A stretch of DNA of 64,000 nt from Bombyx mori (lineage: Eukaryota > Arthropoda > Insecta > Lepidoptera > Bombycidae): the NCBI RefSeq assembly GCF_030269925.1, contig NC_085132.1, positions 5,230,501 to 5,294,500 of the forward strand. The letters run 5' to 3'. This document shows positions 10,220 to 21,385 of the stretch, one piece after another. Below the pieces are notes generated by a model. That model worked only from the letters and a program-made list of their open reading frames with translations. It was not told where the DNA came from and did no database searches. Numbering within the stretch: the stretch's first letter is position 1; the number at the start of each line of letters is the position of its first letter. A program made the position numbers and the translations under genes.

Positions 10220-12092
10220 TTAATTATAATTTTTCGTTCATTCGTTATGAATACAATATTTTCTATGTGTATTGCGGGATACATTTACGAACCCTATGAA
10301 AAAAAAAACAGGAAAAAAGATTTCAGATACAAACGTTTGAAATATAAATAGAGAATTTATAATCAATGCACACTCAAACATGCGCTTTATCAAGGTTACT
10401 CCAACTCTCCAACAATATTTAAAATCTGACCACAATTCGCTATGATTTTTTTTTTCCTGCCTAAGCTGATAGCTGAAAAAGAAGTATAATATTATATACA
10501 TTATGTGTGGATTATTTTAAAATGGAAAAGATAATCGTATAACTAGCTTTACTAAGAAATTTGGAGTTCGCAAATTGCTTCTTAGTTAGGTAATCTCATC
10601 AAGAAACTTATAGCAATTTCAAAAAAAAATTAAATTAAAAAACAAACGTAAAACTTTGCTTTGTTTCTAAGAAATATGTTCAATGCGAATGTATACTATG
10701 CACGATATCTGATATCAACACACTAGATTATTACTAGATTTCTCATGAAACTAGAACAAAAAATCTTGAGTAGTTAATAACGTATGATACTCGCTTGCCG
10801 GAAAATGACTGGAGATTGCATTTTCTCGGTAATCGCATACCCATGTACGTATTATCCAATTGTACTTAATTGATTATTACCGAGGCTTGATGAATTAATA
10901 ACACTTTAATCAAATAAAATGTATTTTAAAATGGAATCAAAATCGTTAACAACAAATTGAGGAACAAATAGAACAAAAATCAATACTTTGTTTCCAAACT
11001 ACAATATTCGTTCTAAATAAAACCCAAAGGGAATGATAATAGAGCCATTTATTCTTAAACAGGAAAGATTACAAACACACACCAATTAAATCTGGATATT
11101 GACAACTAAATTCTATTAAAGCACCCTAAACAACGGGCTTAATTGGCGGCCATTACGTGAAATGCTCTATGATCTGTCGTCCCTGCACAAAATGGCGAGC
11201 GCATTGGGTCGCGCGGGAAAATAAATACGTTTGAAGATGGATATTATATCTTCATTAGCGGTCGATGGCTGCATTGATACGTCTGCAGGTGGAGTCTATT
11301 GAAGTTGTTGTATTTTATCACCGATACATGAAAGGTAGTTATTTATTTATTTGCTTTTTTGTCCTTTTAGTTTTCCTCTCCGTTCCAAGAGCCTTGACCG
11401 TTATTTGGACGTTTCATTTTTATTAAGTGCCACACGGAATAACGGTGAGCTGGAGACTCTGGTAATATTTAAAAAAATATAACCTCATCTGGATTTCATT
11501 TAACCATCGCGGCAGTTGGGTCCATTTTAGATTTCCACGAGAATGAAGACTGAACACTTATTTAAATGTTCTATCAAACTTATTTATAAATTTAGTTTAG
11601 AAAACCATTTCTAAGAAAATTGCAAGAGATGAGAAAACAAATTTGTCTTCAATGGGACGATTAAAAGACTCGCGGTACTTGTTTGGATCCATTCATAAAA
11701 TTCTTGAGACTTCAACATAAATGCCTTCCAACATAACCTTTCTATTCCAGTTCAAGCAAATCGTTTAGTTCCTTAATTTAATAACGATTTTAATTTAAAG
11801 TAGGTACACTGACATTGACCTCATAAAATGAACCTTTGTTTCCAATTAAACTTGATTCTAAGCCCTTTGGACAGCGTTGTATGTTGATAGAGGTCTTAAG
11901 GTAACAAGATAATAATGAATTTCAATAATTCGGAAAGGAAGTGGATAAATTAGCATTTTGATTGAATTAATTATGAGACAATCAAATAAGGGTTAAGGGC
12001 AACGACTAATGGCTACCTCGTGTGTTTCATGTTTTGATTAAATTAAAAGAATTAGAACGAACGTTTTGATATGGCGTTTTTTTACAAAAAAC
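10220..12092. other. AT-rich non-coding stretch
   Basis: No exon, RNA gene or clear transposon seen. A GC-richer segment at about 11140-11220 includes ATTGGCGGCC, also found near 7285. Upstream of msh on the plus strand, so it could be intronic or intergenic. Confidence 0.35.
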
Positions 12093-12333
12093 ATTTATTG
12101 CTTAGATGGGTGGACGAGCTCACAGCCCACCTGATGTTAAGTGGTTACTGGAGCCCATAGACATCTACAACGTAAATGCGCCACCCACCTTGAGATATAG
12201 GTTCTAAGGATCTCAGTATAGTTCCAACGGCTGCCCTACCTTTCAAATCGAAACGTATTACTGCTTCACGGCAGAAATAGGCAGGGTGGTGGTACCTATC
12301 CGCGTGGACTCACAAGAGGTCCTACCACCAGTA
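12093..12333 (-). repeat. Bm1 SINE, 5'-truncated
   Basis: Minus-oriented Bm1 starting TTTATTGCTTAGATGGG and ending at the CCTACCACCAGTA block. The tRNA-like head is missing. Confidence 0.88.
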
Positions 12334-12894
12334 AAAACAATACAATATCAAAAGCCAGATTAAACAATAGCTTTTAGTTTACTATTCACGAAAGCCTTCA
12401 TTTGAAATTGATAAATGAATATAAGTTTACTTCAAAATATAGTTTCAAAACGAGTCGACTGTTTGAAAGATTAACTGCTTGCAATTTATTAGGCTTGGCT
12501 GTACCACTGGTATTTCCATTAGTCAAGACCACCGGTTATTGATTCGTAACCACTCATTATCCCCGCGAATTAACCACTCGTCAAACTTCTGAGTCAATTA
12601 AAGATTACAAGCTTCATCTGTCGATTTTAATAATGTACATATTGTAATGTGAACGTAATGTAATGTAAATAATAATTTAAAATTAAATCAAATTAGGTAG
12701 GTATGCATTTTTTCCTTAAAAATCGTTGCCTATTTAAAGTAACTTATTGATTTTACACAATTACCTATTAGACTATGTTAAAATTGATTTCCATTAAATG
12801 ATATAATTTGGTATTTAAATTAAATTTGATTTCTAAATTACGTTATAGATACTTGTAATATGACAAATAAATAACTAAGAAAAATGAGGCTAGT
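12334..12894. other. AT-rich non-coding stretch
   Basis: Nothing recognised. Confidence 0.35.
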
Positions 12895-13100
12895 TCATCC
12901 CGCCCCAAATTAGCATTGCCTGTGTTGTGGATACCTGAAACTTGGTTTGACCATAGGGACATACCAATCCTGATCATGGGTGCTATATACATTTAAAAAT
13001 ATACATATATAGAGAATAAATAACCAGACAAAGAGCAGACAAACCTGTTCATAACGCGAATATTTACCCAATTTGGGAATCGAACCCACAACCTAGTCAG
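12895..13100 (-). repeat. tRNA-derived SINE fragment (not Bm1)
   Basis: Read on the minus strand, it has the B-box-like GTGGGTTCGATTCCC near 13080, then the TCTGGTTATTTATTCTCTAT-type body common to lepidopteran tRNA SINEs. A second copy lies at 29190-29450 in plus orientation. Confidence 0.6.
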
Positions 13101-14260
13101 TTAAAGTATTCAAAATAAAGATAGAATATATATTATTTGATTAAATAATCAAAATGCAATTGCTTCTGATCTATAAATGAATTAGAACAAAACCTATTAT
13201 GTCCCAAAAATTATAGACTAGAAATTTTAAGTCTAAAAAAAAAATAAAGTAAAAACTTCACACCAATCTGTTTAAAAACAGAAAGTAGATCCAATGTTAT
13301 GGCTTTGCTGTTTAGAATTTTATTAGAGATTTAGTTATAGAGCTTTCAGCCTATAATTTGAGCTAACCGCAGAACGTATTTTACAAATCTCATCAAAATA
13401 AAGAAAAAGACTAATTCATAAAATAAAACTTTTATTCCGTTCAGTTTTCTATAAAAAATACAATTTACTAATTAATCTGCAGAATTATTTATTCAAAATC
13501 GACGGATAACATTTATATTCAAATAAATAGCCCGCCAGTATATTTACAATCATCTCTAGTTTAGGCAGCCTTGATAAGCAGTCTATTAGCTTCGTTGTCT
13601 CATCATTCATAATCGACTGGGACATGCCACCTCCTAATTTCCCACCCTTTCGCATCATAGCTTATCGAGGCTTAGAGCTTTCCAAATGATTTCTCCCTTC
13701 TTCCATCGAACCTATTGGACTTTGAACTAAGGAGACTATGCTTCGATTTAATAGTTAATTTCCCCTCTACGAAATTTAATCTCACATTATTATTGGTATC
13801 AATGGTACAACTAATAAAAATAATCTTAAATAACACGAGTTTCTATTCTGAATGAATCAAACCTTTAATGGAACGCTCGGTTTGATTTAATTAAACTTGA
13901 TCGGTTAATTAAATCCGATGCTATTAGTCGAATAATACCGATTTGAATCAAGTAATCGCTTTGAATATTAAAACATCGATTCAGCGAGCTGCATGATGAC
14001 ATTGGCCGGTCCATTGTCTCACATCCGGCGGTGAATAGCCTATTAACTGGAATCTATCGGTTAATTCGAATTTTGATTAAAAGTCTATTTATTATTATTA
14101 CTTATTATTATTATTATTAGATATTTGCATTATAGGTTTATGACTTACATAAAACAATTTTTTAGTGAAAATGTAGATAGCGGTAATAACACAAAACTTC
14201 GCGACAGAAATTCAGGCAGAATGCAGAAGGCAGACTTCTCAGTACGCATTGACATCAGCA
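13101..14260. other. AT-rich non-coding stretch
   Basis: No gene or transposon recognised. An (ATT)n microsatellite lies at about 14087-14119. Confidence 0.4.
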
Positions 14261-14714
14261 CTGTAGATTGGGGAGAATAGGTACTAGGGGTAGAATAGGG
14301 AAAAGACTGGGTTGTCACAATGCTTTTGTGAGATTTAAATTTGTTGAATTGAAATATTAAGATTTAAATTGAATTGAAAAGGACTTTTATTTAGTGTTTA
14401 TGAATATTAAATAGTTTAATTTAGTCATCAACGTTTTAATAACCTAACAACTAAACAATGCCAGCCCTATCAAAAAACTCAATTATCGCCATACGTGACC
14501 CGATTCACCCCAAAAGCCAAGGTGGATCAGGTCAAGCTAGCTTTTTAAGTCTTTGTGTATATTTTTCAATGAACGATGTTTATTAATGCATCGTATATGA
14601 AAAATTTAACCTCCGGAAGCGTTTTAATCTCAATTTTATAGGTATTACCCTAAGAAAAACTGCTGAAAATTTGTGTTGGAATTGGAAAGCGTCCCGATTC
14701 CCCCCTATCTACTG
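14261..14714. mobile_element. Degraded terminal-inverted-repeat element (MITE-like)
   Basis: The left end CTGTAGATTGGGGAGAAT and the reverse complement of the right end, CAGTAGATAGGGGGGAAT, match with few differences and extend a little further. Right flank TA (14715-14716) fits a TA target duplication; the left flank is CA. About 450 bp with no coding potential. Superfamily is a guess (Tc1/mariner or pogo type). Confidence 0.55.
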
Positions 14715-14783
14715 TAATTACGCAGACAAATAAAATTTGCAGATTTAGTTTTCAATACTCAACATTGTTCCGTAATATACTTA

Positions 14784-15145
14784 GACACGTCCTTACGGAT
14801 CCATCAGATCCAATAACCCTTGCATTAGACACCTTTAACTCTAACACTAGGAGTAGGGACCCCGGTAACCGTATTCGTTGAATTCGGCAAAGAGTTCGCC
14901 GTGCAACCTAACCTAAACATCAGCCCGCTGATTTTCTCGCCGGATCTTCTCAGCGGGTCGCAATTCCGATCCTGTAGTAGATTCATTCGCGAAACAACTA
15001 CTCTTGAGTTGTTAGGTCTTCTTTTGAGGCGCTCCGATAGCTGTTAGCAAATCCCAACCCTCCTGGCTGGGATCTTGCTCGCCCACCTGCCCTGGTAAAA
15101 CTGGAAAGGCCTCCGGGCCACCAGTAATCTCCCAAACATAAAAAG
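14784..15145 (+). mobile_element. 5'-truncated copy of the Jockey-type LINE
   Basis: Its 3' end is closely similar to that of the full-length element at 47-5159, but in plus orientation. It holds the last ORF2 codons, the 3' UTR and a short A-rich tail. ATATACTTA at 14775-14783 and 15146-15154 is the target duplication. Confidence 0.88.
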
Positions 15146-15317
15146 ATATACTTACAGTACCAGGCAATAAATATTGCACATCGATACTTAAAAAGAGACA
15201 GTCGTCTAATTTTGTTTTGGTTGTAGAGCGTTACTTGTGTGCGACGAAACACTAACGGTCCGGTATCTATGGAGACTAAATGTCAATTAGGTAACATGTG
15301 ATAGATAAAACGCTCTA

Positions 15318-15710
15318 TAAAATAAAATAAAATAAAATAAAATAAAATAAAAAAGCCTATATTTCCTTATCCTTAACTTTCATTTCAAATGTGGTATTTA
15401 TTTGTTAATGTTTAGTTAGTTATTAATGTTTATTGTCTAAATATTAGTAAGAGTTAGTTTTTGTTATTGGATATGGACCGCTCCTCGGGTGAAGGCCTCC
15501 TCCAGTTCTTTCCACTGATCTCTGTCCTTGCCGATAGTTTGCCAGTCCTTTCCTATTATTTCGGTTATGTCGTCAGCCCATCGTCTTTTCGGTCCTCTCT
15601 ACCCTTCTTTTGCCAATTGGCCCTTTCCAGATTGTAGTGTTGACTGTCCACCTGGTGTCTGTGTATCTCAATACGTGACATGCCCACTGCCATTTCAATT
15701 TTAGAGCTTG
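15318..15710 (-). mobile_element. RTE-like LINE, 5'-truncated, with exact target duplication
   Basis: Flanked by a perfect 16-bp repeat, TAGATAAAACGCTCTA, at 15302-15317 and 15711-15726. The element-strand 3' end is a (TTTTA)n tail (15318-15350 on the plus strand). The minus-strand frame at about 15700-15475 reads like the C-terminus of an RTE-type reverse transcriptase (DDITEIIGKDWQT, then DRDQWKELEEAF). It lies about 90 bp upstream of an msh exon. Confidence 0.8.
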
Positions 15711-15815
15711 TAGATAAAACGCTCTACGAAGCAAAAATTAACCGTCTCTTTCCCACGGTCGATGTGAGATATTCATCGCCGAGTACTGTAGTATAATTAT
15801 TATTTTGTTCTCCAG

Positions 15816-17424
15816 CTGGCTCTCCGAGTGGACCACCGGTAGTACGATGTCAGCTTCGCAAGCACAAGCCGAACCGCAAACCTCGGACGCCGTTCACGAC
15901 CCAACAGCTCCTAGCCTTGGAGAAGAAATTTAGGGAGAAACAATACTTGAGCATCGCTGAGAGAGCTGAGTTCTCGTCGTCTCTACGGCTCACAGAAACT
16001 CAGGTACGTTATGTTACTTATTATTATCTATATCTTTACTTATCTATACTAATATATAAATATATAGTGGTTTTTACGGATGTTCCGTTATAACTACTGA
16101 ACCATGCATCCGATTGACTTGAAACTTGGTATCCATGTAGAAAATACTTGCACTTAATGGATAGGCTATTTATATGAGTATTGAACTCCCTACACCAGTT
16201 GTGGGGGCGTTAATGATGAGAATCTTTGTGGGGGTGAGAAATAATAATGTTAATTTTAAATGCCCAGCGAAGCGGACGGGTACAACTAGTAATAATAAAA
16301 AGCTGAAGAGTTTGTTTGTTTGAACGCGCTAATCTCAAGAACTACTGGTCAGATTTGAAAAATTATTTCAGTGTTAGATAACCCATTTATTGAGGAAGGC
16401 TTTAGGCTATAATATATAACATACCGGTAAGACCATTACAAGTGGAGCACCGATAAAGAATGTTTCAAAATACGGGTTTAAATAGCTCCTTAACATTCTA
16501 TAATTCAAAAATATTTTCACTTTCTACGTAAATGCGTAATTTAGCGTTATGCCAAAGTAACTATTTCACGCGGACTGAGTCGCGGGCAAAAACTAGTAGC
16601 TGATAAATACGCTTATTGACGTTCTTGCGCATTTCCATTGATTACTTACGAAAAACAACGCCATCTATTGCTGAAAATATCGAAAAAATAATAATTGAAA
16701 TACACAGAAAGCACACCTAATCGATTTTCATTCTAAAGCTGATTTTTTTTTGTATGGTAACGTCAAATTTCTTGGGAATTCGTTCATATAGTGGCTACCT
16801 TGATTGTTCACGATTTTATACAGGATTTTCCATAAATTACGCTGTTACAGCTTTGTTGTTACCAATTAATAACAGGTACTATTTTTCCTACATATTAATA
16901 ATAACCTGTTACCTCATTAAAAATGTAGTTTACCTAAATGTTGTATTAGTGTATTTCTATTATATTGAAAAATTCTGAAAAACTTTCGCATTTTTTATTA
17001 CTTGGTTTTCTTGAGGAATATTATTTTATTTTTTACGATACTTCCGAAACTGTTCGATTAGAACTGAAAATGTAACAGCAATCATTTCAAACAAAGCGCT
17101 GACCCTTAATTTACCTCAGATTCACCATTTGTCGACAATAACATATTTTTAACTTAACGCAACTTTGTGTTACAGGTGAAAATTTGGTTTCAAAATCGAA
17201 GAGCCAAAGCGAAACGACTCCAAGAAGCCGAGATAGAAAAACTAAGACTATCCGCCCGACCACTTCTGCCGCCCTCCTTCGCGTTATTCGGTAGCGGGGG
17301 TGCTCCTCCACTATTCGCTGCCATGGCCGCCGCCTCCAGACCCCAACTGAGCTTCCTAGGCGGCCCTCCGAGCCATCAACACGCCATCAACATGAATATA
17401 TTGAACTCTCTACAGCCGCATTGA
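15816..17424 (+). CDS. msh: Msx/Drop-class homeobox gene, last two coding exons
   Basis: Nuclear DNA-binding transcription factor of the NK-like muscle segment homeobox class; family members pattern neuroectoderm and muscle. Exons: 15816-16003 and 17176-17424 (TGA at 17422), joined by a 1172-bp intron with donor GTACGT and acceptor TTACAG. The first exon shown opens in phase 1 after TTCTCCAG. The 60-residue homeodomain starts [10 protein letters not shown], with Trp48, Phe49, Gln50, Asn51 and Arg53. The intron falls after residue 44, a common position in homeobox genes. The residues [12 protein letters not shown] and [12 protein letters not shown] are typical of Msx. A Pro/Ala-rich tail ends NSLQPH. 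The N-terminal exon(s) are not visible upstream, so this is partial. The intron holds two Helitrons. Confidence 0.93.
16043..16289 (+). mobile_element. Short Helitron in the msh intron
   Basis: Starts TCTATACTAATATATAAAT and ends CTAG before T. The start matches the common lepidopteran TCTATACTAATATTATAAAG end seen again at 18742. Non-coding. Inserted 40 bp after the splice donor. Confidence 0.7.
16290..16596 (+). mobile_element. Second Helitron, joined end to end with the first
   Basis: Its body (AAAAAGCTGAAGAGTTTGTT and on) is the usual lepidopteran Helitron, and it ends CGCGGGCAAAAACTAG before T with a CGCGAC-type hairpin just upstream. The 5' TCTATACT end is missing, cut by the junction with the 16043-16289 copy. 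Confidence 0.7.
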
Positions 17425-18110
17425 CGTTTGGACACCGCGGTAACTCAAGAGCCCAACGACCGCCCGCCATCTTTGTAATTCAATCAAAATCGTATATTTT
17501 TTTCACTTGTATTAAAAAAAATGCGTGAAAAGATTAATCTAATATTCGTCTCTATACTCTAAGTATTCGACAAAAGACTATGACGAAAGTGAAATTCGGA
17601 AACTTTAACTGTGTTTTTAAGTGAGAGTTTCTTAATACAAAAAGAAAAGACGTGATTTGCTTTTAATTAAGTGCAGTGTAAGAACTGTTTAGTGTACTTT
17701 CCTTCGTGCTACCGATTAGATACATCTGTAAATACGGCCCCCGACCCATTAACACACCATCAACATGAACATATTAAATTATCTACAGCCGCATTGACGT
17801 TTGGACACCGCGGTAACTCAAGAGCCCAACGACCGCCTGCCATCTTTATAATTCAATAAAAACCGCATAATTTTTTTACTTATATTAAAAAAAATGTGTG
17901 AAAAGATTAATCTAATATTCGTCTCTATACTCTAAGTATTCGAAAAAAAGACTATGACGAAAGTGAAATTTGGAAACTTTAAATGCGTTTTTAAGTGCGA
18001 TTTTCATATTACAAAAGAAAAGACTTGATTTGCTTTTAATTAAGTGCTGTGTAAAAACTGTTTAGTGTACTTTCCTTCGTGCTACCGATTAGATACATCT
18101 GTAAATACGG
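17361..18110 (+). repeat. 373-bp tandem duplication of the msh 3' end
   Basis: Copy 1 (17361-17734) holds the last 20 or so codons, stop and proximal 3' UTR. Copy 2 (17735-18110) repeats it with scattered differences at a spacing of about 373 bp. Both units begin CGGCCC. Copy 2 carries a TAA where copy 1 has CAA, so it is not an alternative coding end as it stands. Confidence 0.92.
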
Positions 18111-18741
18111 ACCACGCTTTCGAATGAAAGCAGAAATATATAAAATTCGAAAAAAAAAACATGCCATACTTCGATTTAGATGATGTAAACACATTTGAGA
18201 TAACGGAATGTAATCTAAACTAATGATACTGTAGGCATAGATGTGTACATTACAATGAAATTTTTATTTTATTGAGAAAACGAATAAGCTATGTTTACTT
18301 TAGAGAATGTCTCCGAGTTCCCAATTCAAACTCTTTAAAATCCCAAAGCCCATAAAAATTGTCCTAAAATATATAAAAATGAATTTGTGTAATGTATGTA
18401 CGCGCGTAACTTCAGAACGCCGGCAACAAATTGGATAATTGTTTTTTCTTTCGTTTGTTATTGTCAAGAGAAGGTCCTTAAGAAAGAAAAATATAAGAAA
18501 CTTGCGCGCAAAATTAGAAAATGTTTAAAATAAATAACTACCATATTAAATTTTCTAATGATTTTGTAATGTAATCTTATGGCGTTTAACATAACACTGA
18601 CAGAACGCGTGCTGCAAATTTTGTAAAAGAGGATGTAATAAAAACTGAATATCGTTTAAAACAAATGTATAAAAGAAAATTCAATAAAATCAATAATAAA
18701 TTATGGTCACCGAAGCGAAGCGAGGGTGGGTCGCTATATAG
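17425..18741 (+). other. Probable msh 3' UTR
   Basis: AT-rich sequence after the msh stop. AATAAA signals occur at 18683-18688 and near 19370. The true cleavage site cannot be set from sequence alone. Confidence 0.5.
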
Positions 18742-19003
18742 TCTATACTAATATTATAAAGAGGAAAGATTTGTTTGTTTGTATTGAATAGGCTCCAAAA
18801 CTACTGAACCGATTTAAAAAATTCTTTCACTATTGGAAAGCTACGCTATCCCCGGGTGACATAGGCTATATTTATTATAAATTCAAAAAAATTAGGGATC
18901 CTCACTGAAACTCCAATAATGTAACCCAATGTGTAAAAAAATTACCTAAAATTCTTTACATCGCGTCCGCTACTTCCCAAGCGAATCCGGGGCGGGCCGC
19001 TAG
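18742..19003 (+). mobile_element. Short non-autonomous Helitron
   Basis: Begins TCTATACTAATATTATAAAG and ends GGGCCGCTAG before T. Contains the family body with GAACCGATTT and CCGGGTGACATAGGCTA. No coding. Confidence 0.85.
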
Positions 19004-20282
19004 TATTATATAATTATAATTACTTTTACAACATAATCTCGTCATTTCTATCATTACGGACACGGACAACTTTGAAAACTGTTAAGTATTCAATACACCG
19101 GAAATCATGTAAAAGGAACAAAAAACGTCAAATTAAGTTGTAAAAGCAATTGTAATTACGTCTACGACCCACTAAAACCGAAGAAGATTATTATTATACA
19201 TTATTATTATTATAAATAAGCAAATCTAAAACAGTTCCGTGCTATTTTCTCTTCAGTTTTTTAAGCGCTTTTTTTTTCTATTCTGTTTAGTGACCATTAA
19301 TTAACTAGCTTTAGTGTTATCAAACATTTTTGTAAATATCAGTTGTATGCTTTATAATGTCAATAACAAAATAAAAGATATTTAGTGATTGTGATCGAAT
19401 TTCAATCATTGGACGAACACTAAATGTCTTAGTGACAGCAACAATAACATTACTTGAAGTCGTCGATAGATAAACAACTCTTATAGTTCAGAACTGTGTT
19501 ATTTTTACGTGAATATATATTTTTTTAATAATCAAAACTACTTTTACCGTTTTCGTTTATTATTTGTTATTCATTTTATTATAATACATTATTTCCGATG
19601 TTTCCAGAACTTTACAGATTTCGATGTCGTCGATTTTAGAATATAACGCTGAAATAATAAAATTAATGTAATTAAACTCGAGACAAAAACCTAAAAATAC
19701 ATTTATTATGGCTACAATTAATTAGCAAAAACCGAAATATATATTTCATAATTTTTCTTTTCACTCTACATACACTTCAAGCATATGACAGTTTCTGATA
19801 ATATGTAAATATTAAATATTTAACTTAAGCAATATAAATGTCACTTATTGAAATACAAAATTGTTACGCAAAAAAACGCAATAGTTCACGAAAAAAAAAT
19901 GTTTTTTTTTTACATCGTTACATAACTGTTTATTTATTTTTTTTGTTCGAATTGTAAATAGTTATTTAAAAATAAATTATTGTAGCTATAAGTAATCGAA
20001 TGTAAAATTTCAATAGATTTTAGATTTTTTAATACGAATTACTCGATTAACTTCAAGGAATAAAATGTTAAGTAATAGAGATTACAAATTCATTGTGTTT
20101 CAACATGTTCTTGCCGTTTCAGACTTTCTCGAGTGTAAAATTTGGATGATAAAGAATATTGTATCGTTGGTGGTAAGGTCAACATTAGACTTCCTAAATA
20201 AAACGAATACAGACAAATTCTTCGTGCAGAAATCACCTCTCCTCGGCCCTCACAAAGCAAGAGCTTAACGTGAAACCTAGCT
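19004..20282. other. AT-rich non-coding stretch
   Basis: No gene or repeat family recognised. An (ATT)n run lies at about 19190-19215. Part may still be msh 3' UTR. Confidence 0.4.
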
Positions 20283-20400
20283 CAGATAATAATCACTGAA
20301 TTCCTCGTCGAATCTTAGTAGGTCACTATTACAATCCCTTAGTAGATTCAGCGAAGCACCGCACTATCTAGGGCTAGTATCGGTTTTTAACATATTCTGT
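20283..20400 (+). mobile_element. LINE 3' tail fragment
   Basis: Contains TAGTAGATTCAGCGAAGCAC and CTAGGGCTAGT, the same tail sequence as in the copy at 7735-8100, diverged. Confidence 0.5.
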
Positions 20401-20420
20401 AAGTGCAATGATTTAACAAT

Positions 20421-20689
20421 TACAAAAATTATAATTTGCGTAATCACTGGTGGTAGGACCTCTTGGGAGTCCGCACGGGTAGGTACCACCACCCCGCCTA
20501 TTTCCACCGTGAAGCAGTAATGCGTTTCGGTTCGAAGGGTGGGGTAGCCGTTGTAACTATACTGAGACCTTAGAACTTATATCTCGAGGTGGGTGGCGCA
20601 TTTACGTTGTAGATGTCTATGGGCTCTTACTAACCACTTAACTTAATAACCACTTAACACCAGGTGGGCTGTGAGCTCGTCCACCCATA
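20421..20689 (+). repeat. Bm1 SINE, 5'-truncated
   Basis: Plus-oriented Bm1 without the tRNA head, from ATAATTTGCG to GTCCACCCAT. A short internal tandem repeat of AACCACTTAAC lies near 20631-20660. Confidence 0.88.
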
Positions 20690-20941
20690 AAATCATCATC
20701 ATGCACGTCAAAGCAATAAAAAAATAATAAAATAATAATAATAATCATCATCTTAGATACTGAATATCTGGACGAAAATACATATAACTCTATATAGTTT
20801 ACTGTCCCAAAACGTAAATCTCATACGAGCCGCGCTTCGAAGGGAACGTCCTAGAAAATCTTTACGGAGCAAAATTTCATGCGATTGTTTATCTTTTTTT
20901 CCCGTACCTATTGCTAGTAACCACGAGGGGTTATACAAGCT

Positions 20942-21385
20942 TCACTGGATGTATAGGTGAGCTCACGGAGCTCAGCCTGTAGACTTTGCTAACACTAGAA
21001 CTTTTTATGTGGGACTTGACAGTCTGCAGATGTTAAGAGCAGACAATGGACCCAAGGATGTTTTAGGGCCCTACTCAACGACTCCCCTGCCACTCTCTCA
21101 CTCGCCGTCCGATCTCCGCCCGAGGTCAGAACTCAGGCAGAGTAGGGGGGTTCCCGCGGTCAACATTACAACCAAACTCGCAGGGCCACCCTTAAGACGC
21201 CCCAACAACGGTTCGTCGAGGCGATAATTGGACGACCTTACGTCGGTACGTGAGCCCGGCAGGCTGCCCAGTGTTCCGGAATACCCTACTGAACCAGAAC
21301 CAGCCTGCCAGATACACCGTCAATGCTAACACTAGTTCTAGCAAGAGCAGTGATTCGCTGAATCTATTACAAAATCTCCTTAAAT
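20942..21385 (-). mobile_element. LINE tail split by a nested insertion
   Basis: The left part (20942-20998) and right part (21325-21385) are continuous pieces of the recurrent minus-strand LINE tail. GCTAACACTAG appears at both edges (20988-20998 and 21325-21335) as a target duplication around 20999-21324. Confidence 0.7.
20999..21324. mobile_element. Unclassified 326-bp nested insertion
   Basis: GC-rich insert flanked by the 11-bp duplication GCTAACACTAG. On the minus strand it ends ATAAAAAGTT, a weak A-rich tail, so a 5'-truncated retroposon on the minus strand is likely. An open frame runs through it but shows no domain I know. Confidence 0.6.

Noticed and set aside
17671..17859. Small protein overlapping the msh duplication
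   Set aside because: Chance frame through duplicated 3' UTR; the coding frame in copy 2 has a stop.
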